Shown one piece after another: positions 43,877 to 51,936 of a DNA stretch of 64,000 nt; the stretch's first letter is position 1, and every line of letters starts with the position of its first letter. A program made the position numbers and the translations under genes. The DNA comes from an uncultured Lachnospiraceae bacterium (GTDB taxonomy: Bacteria > Bacillota > Clostridia > Lachnospirales > Lachnospiraceae): contig CAKRPS010000003.1 of the NCBI GenBank assembly GCA_934385475.1, forward strand, positions 1-64,000. The letters are read 5' to 3'. Below the pieces are notes generated by a model. The model saw only the letters and a list, made by a program, of their open reading frames with translations. It did no database searches and was not told the origin of the DNA.

Positions 43877-44599
43877 TTATAATGTATATCCTGATACAGA
43901 ATACCGACAGGTTTCAGCAGAATCGCCTTCTACCGGAGCCATAAATCCCATCATATTTGAATCTGTATCAAAAATCCTATTTAATTCATCATCTGTAAAT
44001 ATTACATAATCTCCATAAACCAAAGAACCATCTTTCTCGATGATTAAAGCGGCTTCTTTACTGCCATCAGCAAACTGTACTAAATCAACAGCTAAAATAT
44101 TTGAATCGCTTCCCCATACATTACTTTCATATCCCTCTATAACATATTCTGTATCGAGAATCTTTGCTTCTGAATCCTTAGTAGATGCAATTCTGTCATC
44201 CTTTAGGCCCGCAGGGATCAGTACAGATTTAAGTGTCACTCCCTCTGTATCAACAACAGTGTAATAATACGCATCTGCATCCGCATCATACTCAAGCCCC
44301 TCATAGATGTCATTTGCTGCGGTTTCTTCTTCGGCTTCTTCCTCAGCCGTTTCTTCAGCGGCAGCTTCTTCGGTTGCCTCGTTTTCAGTTTCCACAGCTT
44401 CCTCGGTTGCCTCTTCGGTTGCTTCCTCTGTCGTTTCTTCAGCGGCAGGCTCTTCTGCTGTTTCTTCAGCAGGCTCTTCTACTGCTTCCTCTGTCATTGC
44501 TGCAACAGGTTCAGCCTCCTTGGTGTCTGCGCCACATGCTGTCATGGATGCTATCACCATAACTCCTGTTACTAATACTGCGATTGCTTTCTTTTTCAT
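43877..44599 (-). CDS. Lipoprotein with acidic repeat region
   Basis: 240 residues from ATG 44599, after AGAGGA. Lipoprotein signal MKKKAIAVLVTGVMVIASM with lipobox SMTAC. The mature protein begins with about 75 residues of Glu/Ala/Thr repeats (EEPAEETAEEPAAEETTEE type), probably a flexible wall-spanning spacer. A C-terminal domain (about 95-240) with DAYYYTVVDTEGVTLKSV and GSKEAALIIEKDGSLVYGDY is not recognised. It is divergent from an XRE regulator, with two shared operator-like repeats between them. Confidence 0.75.
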   Translation of the reverse strand: MKKKAIAVLVTGVMVIASMTACGADTKEAEPVAAMTEEAVEEPAEETAEEPAAEETTEEATEEATEEAVETENEATEEAAAEETAEEEAEEETAANDIYEGLEYDADADAYYYTVVDTEGVTLKSVLIPAGLKDDRIASTKDSEAKILDTEYVIEGYESNVWGSDSNILAVDLVQFADGSKEAALIIEKDGSLVYGDYVIFTDDELNRIFDTDSNMMGFMAPVEGDSAETCRYSVSGYTL

Positions 44600-44640
44600 G
44601 AACTTCTGTCCTCTCTTTTGGAAAATTTTTTCAACTATCA

Positions 44641-44669
44641 CTATATCCCATTTAATTATTCTTGTCAAT
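44641..44669 (-). promoter_or_regulatory. Promoter of the lipoprotein gene
   Basis: Near-consensus TTGACA (44664-44669), 17 bp, TATAGT (44641-44646) on the minus strand, about 40 bases before the start. Confidence 0.7.
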
Positions 44670-44676
44670 TTAAAGT

Positions 44677-44707
44677 ATCATTGTGATAATGCAATATCAT
44701 TGTGATT
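44677..44707. promoter_or_regulatory. Two operator-like repeats between lipoprotein and XRE genes
   Basis: TATCATTGTGAT occurs at 44677-44688 and 44696-44707; the core ATCAnnnTGAT is a dyad. Nineteen-base spacing places the two on nearly the same helix face, next to the lipoprotein -35. Likely sites of the adjacent XRE regulator. Confidence 0.6.
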
Positions 44708-44744
44708 ACTTTACCCTTAAATAAAAAAGTGAGGGTAATGATAT

Positions 44745-45029
44745 ATGGTTTCTGATCGAATCAAATTTTTAAGAGAACAAAAGAATTACACCCAAACCGA
44801 TCTTGCAAAAAAGCTGGGAATAACGCGCTCCAGTGTCAACGCATGGGAACTGGGCATTTCCGTCCCCTCTACGCAGTATATTGTGGAATTGTCTAATATT
44901 TTTTCTGTCTCAACAGATTATCTTCTAGGTGTACAAAAAACTTCCTCTATTGATATAAGCGGATTAACGCAAGGGGATATCGAAATGATTTATTCCTTGA
45001 CCGAATATTTGAAATCCAAAAATCATTAG
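44745..45029 (+). CDS. XRE-family helix-turn-helix regulator
   Basis: 94 residues. HTH domain about 4-60: RIKFLREQKNYTQTDLAKKLGITRSSVNAWELGIS, followed by the SVSTDYLLG motif typical of small phage-type or Sin-like repressors, and a short C-terminal helix region (about 65-94) for dimerisation. GAGGG site ahead of ATG 44745. Divergent from the acidic lipoprotein, which it probably regulates together with itself. Confidence 0.88.
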   Translation: MVSDRIKFLREQKNYTQTDLAKKLGITRSSVNAWELGISVPSTQYIVELSNIFSVSTDYLLGVQKTSSIDISGLTQGDIEMIYSLTEYLKSKNH

Positions 45030-45046
45030 AATTGCCTGCATCAAAA

Positions 45047-45077
45047 AAACGACAAAGGAATCTTCCTCTGTCGTTTC
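45047..45077. terminator. Bidirectional terminator between XRE and helicase genes
   Basis: AAACGACAAAGGAA / TTCCTCTGTCGTTT stem (one bulge) with A-run and T-run flanks between convergent genes. Confidence 0.8.
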
Positions 45078-45086
45078 ATTTATAAA

Positions 45087-47174
45087 TCAGTCCGGCGTCA
45101 GCAGCCTGTTCTGAAACAGTACCTTCAGATTAAAAGCCTTCTCTGCTTCTGCCCCATCAAACAAAATCTTCACATACGTTCCATCTGTTTCCGTAATGAC
45201 ACCATGTCCATAACTTTTGTGCGTAACTGCCGTCCCTTCTGCCAGCCCCGTTGCAAATATATGGAGTTCTTTCTCATCCGGTTTTCGGAAAAGCAGCTGA
45301 TTGATGAAGGTAGAAGTCTCCTGTGTCCGAAACAGATACAGGTTATCCTTCGCCCTGGTAGCCCCTACATAGAACAGCCTCCGCTCCTCCTCATAGGCCG
45401 CCACCTCCTCGCTTTCCCTGTCTTTAACATTATGCGGTATCTGCTCCGGGAAAATACCATCCTGCACGTCTATCATATAGACGTTATCATATTCCAGTCC
45501 CTTGCTTCCATGGATGGTAGATAAAACAAACGAACACTCCCTGTCGTTTTGTCTGTTCTGGATGATATTTTTAAGTTCCTCCATCCGGTTCAAAAATCCC
45601 TCTGCCGTATCCTCTCTTGCAGCAAGTGTCTTCAGGATAAATATTTTTCCGTGCTTTGCCCCGGTCCTCTCCATATAATCACCATAGCCCATGTACTGGA
45701 CAATCCGGTTTATCGCCTTTTGCGGACTTTCTTTTCCTATCTGTGCCAAATGAGCCTCAAGTGCCTTGAGGCTTTTCCTCGTCCGCGGCTTCACATCCAG
45801 ATACCCGGAAATAGCAGAAAACACTGAAATATTATATTCCCGGCTGAGCGCACATACCTGTAACGCCATCTGCTTGCTCAGATAGGTCGCTATCTTGTAA
45901 TATATCTGTTCAAATAAATCTGCATTTCGCATGTCCAGGGCAAAACGCATGATATTTTCAATGTCCATCACAACCCGATGGGTAAAAAAGGAAAGCTCCG
46001 CATTCCGGATACGGTAAGGCACTCCATTCCGCTCCAGCAAATCCACAAGCGGAATGGCACTTTCATTATCCCGGTACAGAACGGCTGTCTTTTTCTTTGC
46101 CCCGGCTTCTGCCCCATCCTTTGTTGCACAATCCTGCGCTACTTTTAATAGGTAGGAATACTGCGCACTCCTGCTCTTTAAGGAAATTTCCTTAATTTCC
46201 GCTGCCCTTTCTTTCGTCGCTTTCATGTGCTTTTCCCGGCGGAGCATATTCTTCTGGATAAAACCGTCCGCCGCAGAAACGATATTGGCATTCGACCGGA
46301 AATTTTCTTCCATCAACAGCACCCTTGCTCCCGGATGTCTCTGTTCAAAGTTCAGTAACGCCTCCGGATAAGCCGCCCGGAACCCGTAAATGCTCTGGTC
46401 TTCATCCCCCACCATGAAAAGGTTCTCTGTTTTTGAGGCAAGCAGTGCAATAATTTCATGCTGGATTTTCGACGTATCCTGCGCCTCATCCACACAGATG
46501 TAAGGATATCGGTTCTGATAGTAGTCCAGCAGACCGGGAGATGACTTCAACAGCCGGTAAGCATAAACCATCTGATCATCATAGTCCATACAGCACCGGT
46601 CTTTCAATTCCCTGCAATAAGCCTTGTAAATAGCAAGCAAATGGCAGCCCGCCTCTTCTTCCAGCTCCCGTATCTCCTGCTCCGACAGCATGCTGTTCTT
46701 AATATAGGTAATCAGTGTTTTGATTCCCTTTAAATCACTTTCGGTCGGATATTCCTCTTCGTATTGCTGATACAGTGATGCCAGTATGCCGATAAGCACC
46801 TTTTCATCACTTTCCAGCTCGTACGGTGTCTTCCCAATCTGTGCTCCATAATACTGGATGACCCCCGCGCAGATACTGTTAATCGTCCGGAATTCCAGCC
46901 GTGATGCCAGCTCCGGTCCAAAAAATTCACAAAACCGCTCCCGCATATCATTCGTTGCCGCAACCGTGTAGGTAAGCGTCAGAATATTGGCAGGCTGAAC
47001 CCCCTGACAATAAATCATATAGCCAAGCCTTGTGACCAGAACCGTTGTCTTTCCACTTCCGGGTACAGCAAGGAGCAGTACCGGTCCGTCAACTGCCTGT
47101 ACTGCTTCCCTTTGCTGCTGATTTAATTTAATTGGAAATTTTGTGATGAATGTTTCAAAATCCCGCCTGTCCAT
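45087..47174 (-). CDS. UvrD/PcrA-like superfamily 1 DNA helicase
   Basis: 695 residues. Motifs of SF1A helicases: Q-motif LNQQQREAV, Walker A AVPGSGKTTVLVTR (about residue 35), Ia TLTYTVAATNDMRER, II CVDEAQDTSKIQ, III VGDEDQSIYGFRAA, IV ENFRSN, V STIHGSKGLEYDNVYM, VI RRLFYVGATRAKDNLYL. The C-terminal 60 residues form a UvrD Tudor-like domain (HKSYGHGVITETDGTYVKILFDGAE). Shorter than PcrA and outside a repair cluster, so a specialised paralogue in an accessory stretch is likely. Confidence 0.9.
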   Translation of the reverse strand: MDRRDFETFITKFPIKLNQQQREAVQAVDGPVLLLAVPGSGKTTVLVTRLGYMIYCQGVQPANILTLTYTVAATNDMRERFCEFFGPELASRLEFRTINSICAGVIQYYGAQIGKTPYELESDEKVLIGILASLYQQYEEEYPTESDLKGIKTLITYIKNSMLSEQEIRELEEEAGCHLLAIYKAYCRELKDRCCMDYDDQMVYAYRLLKSSPGLLDYYQNRYPYICVDEAQDTSKIQHEIIALLASKTENLFMVGDEDQSIYGFRAAYPEALLNFEQRHPGARVLLMEENFRSNANIVSAADGFIQKNMLRREKHMKATKERAAEIKEISLKSRSAQYSYLLKVAQDCATKDGAEAGAKKKTAVLYRDNESAIPLVDLLERNGVPYRIRNAELSFFTHRVVMDIENIMRFALDMRNADLFEQIYYKIATYLSKQMALQVCALSREYNISVFSAISGYLDVKPRTRKSLKALEAHLAQIGKESPQKAINRIVQYMGYGDYMERTGAKHGKIFILKTLAAREDTAEGFLNRMEELKNIIQNRQNDRECSFVLSTIHGSKGLEYDNVYMIDVQDGIFPEQIPHNVKDRESEEVAAYEEERRLFYVGATRAKDNLYLFRTQETSTFINQLLFRKPDEKELHIFATGLAEGTAVTHKSYGHGVITETDGTYVKILFDGAEAEKAFNLKVLFQNRLLTPD

Positions 47175-47310
47175 TTCGTTCCTCTATTTTAGTCTTTGTA
47201 CAGAGATTATAACATTATCAATGCTCTTAAATGTTCGTCTGATCTGTAACTTCTTTCATTTTTCCTTGGCAATTTAATTTTAGCATTTTACGTTAAATAA
47301 TAAAATTGAT

Positions 47311-47790
47311 TTATATACCCAATTCTTCATGAAAATATTTTAATGGCGAAAAATTATATCTTCTTGCAAATTCTTTTGCATGCAGCTTCTTAGTATTTTT
47401 CATGTGAGTTACATAATCTTCAACAAAATTCAGCGCTTCTCTCTTGATTCGCTCCAAATTTACCATAGTTTCGTTAAACTCATCTTTATCAATAACCGCA
47501 TCCGTAGAATCTATGTAATCGTTTTTTGTAACAATTACTATCTTACTATAATCCAACCCTGATTTATGCTCTGTCGATCTTTTTGTTGTTGTAAAGTGAA
47601 ATGCATACTGATGTCTAATCTCTGTTCTATATGGAATACAGATAAAATAACCATAATGCGTCTGAAATAACAAGCAATTATATGCTCTCTGTTTTTTCTT
47701 TAAAATCTCTCTATAGGGTGGATTAGGATACGCTTTATAAAAGTCATCCGTCAACTTTAAAATTTGATAATCATTCTCTGGTAAACTCAT
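47311..47790 (-). CDS. ToxN/AbiQ-type (TenpN-like) type III toxin
   Basis: 159 residues, cytosolic. The arrangement DDFYKAYPN...REILKKKQRAYNCLLF...YFICIPYRTEIRHQYAF...GLDYSKIVIV resembles TenpN members of the ToxN/AbiQ endoribonuclease group as recalled. These are phage-abortive or plasmid-maintenance toxins kept inactive by a repetitive RNA. Support from context is strong: directly upstream lie two 52-bp tandem repeats, a short terminator, and a promoter, the standard type III gene order. Start ATG 47790 follows AGGGA by nine bases. Confidence 0.75.
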   Translation of the reverse strand: MSLPENDYQILKLTDDFYKAYPNPPYREILKKKQRAYNCLLFQTHYGYFICIPYRTEIRHQYAFHFTTTKRSTEHKSGLDYSKIVIVTKNDYIDSTDAVIDKDEFNETMVNLERIKREALNFVEDYVTHMKNTKKLHAKEFARRYNFSPLKYFHEELGI

Positions 47791-47835
47791 TCAATTTTCT
47801 CCCTGGAAATGCCTACTCGATTGAGTAAAAAGAAA

Positions 47836-47858
47836 CGAGAGACTTTTTCAGCCTCTCG
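47836..47858 (-). terminator. Terminator between RNA antitoxin and toxin gene
   Basis: CGAGAG...CTCTCG hairpin followed on the minus strand by TTTCTTTTT, 45 bases before the toxin start. Type III loci use such a leaky terminator to set the RNA:toxin ratio. Confidence 0.75.
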
Positions 47859-48007
47859 TAATCAGCTTCATCACTCGGTCAGTTTTTATTTTACCGTCCT
47901 GTCAGAACCGTCACAGGACTCATCACTCGGTCAGTTTTTATTTTACCGTCCTGTCGGAACCGTCACAGGACTCATCATAAATGATGAAGAAGAACAACTC
48001 TGTTCTT
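47836..48007 (-). ncRNA. Putative type III RNA antitoxin with two 52-nt repeats
   Basis: Tandem copies 47868-47919 and 47920-47971 differ at one base, with six further bases of a third unit (47972-47977). Each unit on the minus strand contains the short hairpin CCTGT...ACAGG and an A-rich stretch (GGTAAAATAAAAACTG), features compatible with a pseudoknot plus single-strand segment as in ToxI/TenpI RNAs. Expected start near 48007 from the promoter and end at the hairpin at 47836. Repeats of 52 nt are somewhat longer than described type III units as I recall them. Confidence 0.7.
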
Positions 48008-48013
48008 AACTAT

Positions 48014-48043
48014 ATTATATGCACATATTTTGTAAAATAGCAA
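48014..48043 (-). promoter_or_regulatory. Promoter of the RNA antitoxin/toxin locus
   Basis: TTGCTA (48038-48043), 18 bp, TATAAT (48014-48019) on the minus strand, just upstream of the tandem repeats. Confidence 0.6.
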
Positions 48044-48067
48044 TACTTTTTTAATATTTTGTATATC

Positions 48068-50443
48068 TCATCCTTCCGCTTCCATCAGGTATATCCTGGC
48101 ATCGAAATCCTGAAAAAGTGCAGTTCCGGTTTCAAATCCGGTGCCTCCGAAGTTCGGAGAAAGCACAACTCCTGCCTTATTGAGCAGATCACCCGGCACA
48201 TGAAACTCTTCCGTCTCACCTTCCAAAGTTATCAGATGGGTTACGACCTGATGAATCACTGAATTCGGCCGGATATGCACAGGCGAAGCGGTATTGATGA
48301 GATCTCCCATCCTGGCAATATCCACCTTCTGCGGAATATGATAAAAGTGATACTGTTTCGTATCATCAAGTCCCTTAGACCTGAAATAGCGGTGTGTGTC
48401 ATTTGCATGAACCAGTCCGTTCAGCAGAATCCCAACTGCCTTTTCCTGATCCTCCGACACCAGATTCCAGCGAATGACATCTGTGTCACGTGCTCCTTCC
48501 CCGGAAAGCCCATGCAGGCGATAGAACTCACCGAACTGCAACACCTTGCGCCACTTTTTGTAGAAAGCAACCTCCTCCCGGATTTTCACAAGCTCCTCTC
48601 CCGGTAAGTCGCAAAGATTCCATTCATATCCGAGGATTCCTCCACATGCAACCGCAAAGCGGCTGTGTAGCGGCGTTACCCGCAAGGTCTGATGATTCGG
48701 ACAGGAAGATACATGTGCGCCCATGACAGATTGAGGATACCCATAGCTGCAGCCGTTCTGGATTTTTGCCCTTGCAACAGCGTCTGTGCAGTCGCTCACC
48801 CAGAGCTGTGGCATATAGCATAGCATTCCCAGGTCAAACCGGTTGCCTCCGGATGCGCAGCCTTCAAACAAAACATCCGGGAAGCGGCTCGTCAGTTCTC
48901 CCAATACTCGGTACAATCCCAACAGATAACGGTGTGCAAATTCTCCCTGTTTCTCCTTCGGGAGTACCGGACTGTAATAATCCGACAGGTGACGGTTCAT
49001 ATCCCATTTCACATAATCCACCTGTCCCCTTGTGAAAACATCGCTCATATCCGCAAGAATCCGGTTCTGCACTTCTGGCTGTGTCAGATCCAGAAGCAGC
49101 TGGTTCCGTCCTTCTGCATGCGCCTTTCCGGGAATCTGTACCGCATACTCCGGGTGCTCCCTGTAGAGCTTCGAGTCCTCACTGATCATTTCCGGCTCTA
49201 CCCAGATCCCGAATTTCATCCCCATTGCATGAATCTTTGCAGACAACCCACCAAGCCCGTCAGGGAGCTTCTCCAAATTATCCTGCCAGTCCCCTAAGGC
49301 TTTCTGGTCATTCCCACGTTCGCCAAACCATCCGTCATCCAAAACAAAAAGCTCGATTCCAACTGCTGCTGCCTGCTTTGCAAGTTTCAGGAGTTTCCGC
49401 TCTTTCACATCAAAATACATGGCTTCCCATGAATTGATCAGGATTGGCCTCTCCTTTTTCTTCCACGTTCCACGCACAATGTGCTCTCTTACAAAACGGT
49501 GCATATTCCGGCTGATCCCGCCATAGCCTTCCTTGGAAAAAGTAAGCACAGCCTCCGGCGAGGAAAAGCTTTCTCCCTCCTCCAGTACCTTCTCCAGAAA
49601 ATCAGGATGGATTCCCTGAAGAACCCGTACCCTGCCATGCGCATTACACTCAATGCTTTCCCGGTGATTTCCGGAATAGATCAGGTTAAATCCGTAGCAC
49701 GTCCCATAGTCCTCCTTTGCGTCTGCTTCCCCACAGATGAAAAAAGGATTGGCCTTATTAGAAGAAAATCCGGTTGTGGATTCAATCTGAAAGCTGCCGG
49801 ACTGCAGTATGGTTTCGCAGGGCTGCATCTCCCGTGCCCACTCTCCATGAAAGCTTACTATCTTCTGTCTGCCCCGCGAGTGCAGATCAAGCTGGGTGCT
49901 CATCAGCCGCTGTAAAGTCACCGGCTCGCTTCCTTCATTTTTCACAACCGCAAACCTTGTGATGCAGTCACAGTCTTCCAGCACACTGTAGATCAGCGTT
50001 AACCGGGCCTCACTGTTCCGGTCTTCCATATTAAGAACCAATGACCGGGCTTTTCCGGTTTCATCATAGGCACCCGGAAGCCCTTCCGGTACCTGTTTTT
50101 CCATAATTTCAAAGTCCTTAAACCGGAAATCACTTGTCCGGCTTCCATCCGCATAAAAGAGCTCCACAAATGGCTGCGCCATATCCCCTTTTCCGCGCCC
50201 GGATACCTCCAGACACACATCATCCAGCGATACTGCCGGACACGTCTTATCCTGAATGATACTGCATCCATTGGGATTGAAAACCCGCATTTTCAATGCT
50301 TCCAGTGCATTTTGCCAGGAAACACCCATGTTTATTTTTTCTCCATAATAGAGATGCTGCAGATTTCCTGCCTGGTCCACACAGAACGCATACGTAGTAT
50401 GTTCCGTTTCCAACAAAAACTTTCCATTTTCTGCATAAATCAT
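48068..50443 (-). CDS. Alpha-galactosidase, GH36
   Basis: Hydrolyses alpha-1,6-galactosides such as raffinose-family oligosaccharides. 791 residues, no signal peptide, so intracellular. N-terminal beta-sandwich (1-330), then a TIM barrel with LFVLDDGWFGERGND, nucleophile Asp in YVKWDMNRHLSD, and acid/base Asp in LWVSDCTDAV; a C-terminal beta domain ends the chain. It lies 32 bp after the sugar symporter gene and is the last gene of the TetR-controlled operon. Confidence 0.93.
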   Translation of the reverse strand: MIYAENGKFLLETEHTTYAFCVDQAGNLQHLYYGEKINMGVSWQNALEALKMRVFNPNGCSIIQDKTCPAVSLDDVCLEVSGRGKGDMAQPFVELFYADGSRTSDFRFKDFEIMEKQVPEGLPGAYDETGKARSLVLNMEDRNSEARLTLIYSVLEDCDCITRFAVVKNEGSEPVTLQRLMSTQLDLHSRGRQKIVSFHGEWAREMQPCETILQSGSFQIESTTGFSSNKANPFFICGEADAKEDYGTCYGFNLIYSGNHRESIECNAHGRVRVLQGIHPDFLEKVLEEGESFSSPEAVLTFSKEGYGGISRNMHRFVREHIVRGTWKKKERPILINSWEAMYFDVKERKLLKLAKQAAAVGIELFVLDDGWFGERGNDQKALGDWQDNLEKLPDGLGGLSAKIHAMGMKFGIWVEPEMISEDSKLYREHPEYAVQIPGKAHAEGRNQLLLDLTQPEVQNRILADMSDVFTRGQVDYVKWDMNRHLSDYYSPVLPKEKQGEFAHRYLLGLYRVLGELTSRFPDVLFEGCASGGNRFDLGMLCYMPQLWVSDCTDAVARAKIQNGCSYGYPQSVMGAHVSSCPNHQTLRVTPLHSRFAVACGGILGYEWNLCDLPGEELVKIREEVAFYKKWRKVLQFGEFYRLHGLSGEGARDTDVIRWNLVSEDQEKAVGILLNGLVHANDTHRYFRSKGLDDTKQYHFYHIPQKVDIARMGDLINTASPVHIRPNSVIHQVVTHLITLEGETEEFHVPGDLLNKAGVVLSPNFGGTGFETGTALFQDFDARIYLMEAEG

Positions 50444-50475
50444 TGTACTGTTTCCTTTCTGCCATGATATGGGCT

Positions 50476-51891
50476 TTACGGCTGTCTTCTCTCTTTCAAT
50501 GTCTGGGTGATTTCCGCAAGTTTGGCGTCACTTAGTATATAATGCCTTGCAAAAACTATCGTGGCGGCAACGAGTCCTATTACCGGCAGGATCGTCATGG
50601 TCATACGGAGGATCACGAGCGAAGAACTGTTCTCTGCTGCCAGTTGTGCCACCTCCGCGGCGGTATCCTGCTGGATATTACTGAAGCTCAGTGCCAGAGC
50701 CGCGATCATGGCAGCCACGCCGCTCGCCAGCTTCACCACGAAGGTCTGCATGGAAAAGGTGACGCTCTCATCCCTGCGATAGTTCTTAAGCTCTCCGTAA
50801 TCCACGGTATTCGCAAGGAAAACCGTAGTCAGTACGGTCAGCATTCCGAACGCCGCAAACACAAAGAAACCGGGGATCAGCAGGAAATATACATTGGTAA
50901 GCCCCATAAACATCATTGCAAGCAGCACCAGATAGCCTCCGACAGCCATCACCACACTGACGTAAAAGACCTTCAGCGCACTGATCAGTTTGCGAAGCAG
51001 CGGATAAAAAATCATCATGGAAAGAATCTGGATCGCACCTCCAAAGGTGTTGAACAGAACATAGCTGTCATTCCAGTTGGTTCCGCCAATATCATATTTA
51101 AAGAAATAGATCAGCAGGTTCGAGGTAATATAAAGGGAACAGTTAATCAGCACGATTGTAACCACAACCGTCATCGCCTGATCGTTTGCTATCAGTGCCC
51201 GGAACATCTGCTTTACCGAAGGTGCATTCAGATCGACGGTGGATTTTTCCTTAATGTTAAAGCAGGTAATACAGATCATAATGACGAACAGTACCGCAAT
51301 GATCAATGAAAACCATTGAAAACCGCAACGCTCCACCTCTCTTGCCGCCGCATCCGCATTTCCCAGGAAAAGCTTTCCCAAAGCCGGTACGGCGATCATG
51401 GTAATGACGGTGATCAGCGCTGAGCCTACCCCTGCGCAGGATCGTGCCAATGTTGTCAGGTTTTCTCTTTCCTTACCACTTTCGGTGAAAGCCGGGATCA
51501 TGGACCAGAATGGAATATCCATCATCGTATAGGTCACACCCCAGAGAATATAAAATACCGCTGCATAAGCCACAAGCCCGCTCCCGGAAAGTGCGGGAGG
51601 TGCAGCAAACATCAAAAATAAAATAACCGCATTCAGAAGAGTACCGATCATCAGCCACGGACGGAACTTCCCCCAACGTGTCTTGGTCTTCTCTACGATG
51701 ACACCCATAAGCGGATCATTAAACGCATCGAAGATTCTCGCAACAAGCAGGATCACTCCCATGGCTACTGCGCTCACTCCCAGAATATCCTGATAATAAT
51801 AAAGTACATAACTTGCAGAAAGCATATATACCATATCTTTGCCTACTGCACCCAATCCATACGAAAATTTTTCCTTTCCATTCAGCTTCAT
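50476..51891 (-). CDS. GPH-family sugar:cation symporter
   Basis: Glycoside-pentoside-hexuronide symporter of the MelB type. 471 residues from ATG 51891 (MKLNGKEKFSYGLGAVGKDM) with AAAGGAGG upstream; about 12 membrane helices. GPH marks: FDAFNDPLMGVIVEKTKTRWGKFRPW after helix 2 and TYTMMDIPFWSMIPAFT. Between GH2 and GH36 enzymes, it likely imports galactosides. Confidence 0.9.
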   Translation of the reverse strand: MKLNGKEKFSYGLGAVGKDMVYMLSASYVLYYYQDILGVSAVAMGVILLVARIFDAFNDPLMGVIVEKTKTRWGKFRPWLMIGTLLNAVILFLMFAAPPALSGSGLVAYAAVFYILWGVTYTMMDIPFWSMIPAFTESGKERENLTTLARSCAGVGSALITVITMIAVPALGKLFLGNADAAAREVERCGFQWFSLIIAVLFVIMICITCFNIKEKSTVDLNAPSVKQMFRALIANDQAMTVVVTIVLINCSLYITSNLLIYFFKYDIGGTNWNDSYVLFNTFGGAIQILSMMIFYPLLRKLISALKVFYVSVVMAVGGYLVLLAMMFMGLTNVYFLLIPGFFVFAAFGMLTVLTTVFLANTVDYGELKNYRRDESVTFSMQTFVVKLASGVAAMIAALALSFSNIQQDTAAEVAQLAAENSSSLVILRMTMTILPVIGLVAATIVFARHYILSDAKLAEITQTLKERRQP

Positions 51892-51936
51892 GCCTCTACC
51901 TCCTTTTTCATGTGAACCATTCCGCACACCATCTGT

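Noticed and set aside
44307..44705. 132-residue Ser/Ala/Val-rich plus-strand ORF
   Set aside because: It is the antisense shadow of the Glu/Ala/Thr repeats of the lipoprotein.
47868..47977. Tandem repeats considered as a CRISPR array
   Set aside because: The two units are directly adjacent with no spacers, no cas genes are near, and they lie in a promoter-repeat-terminator-toxin order.
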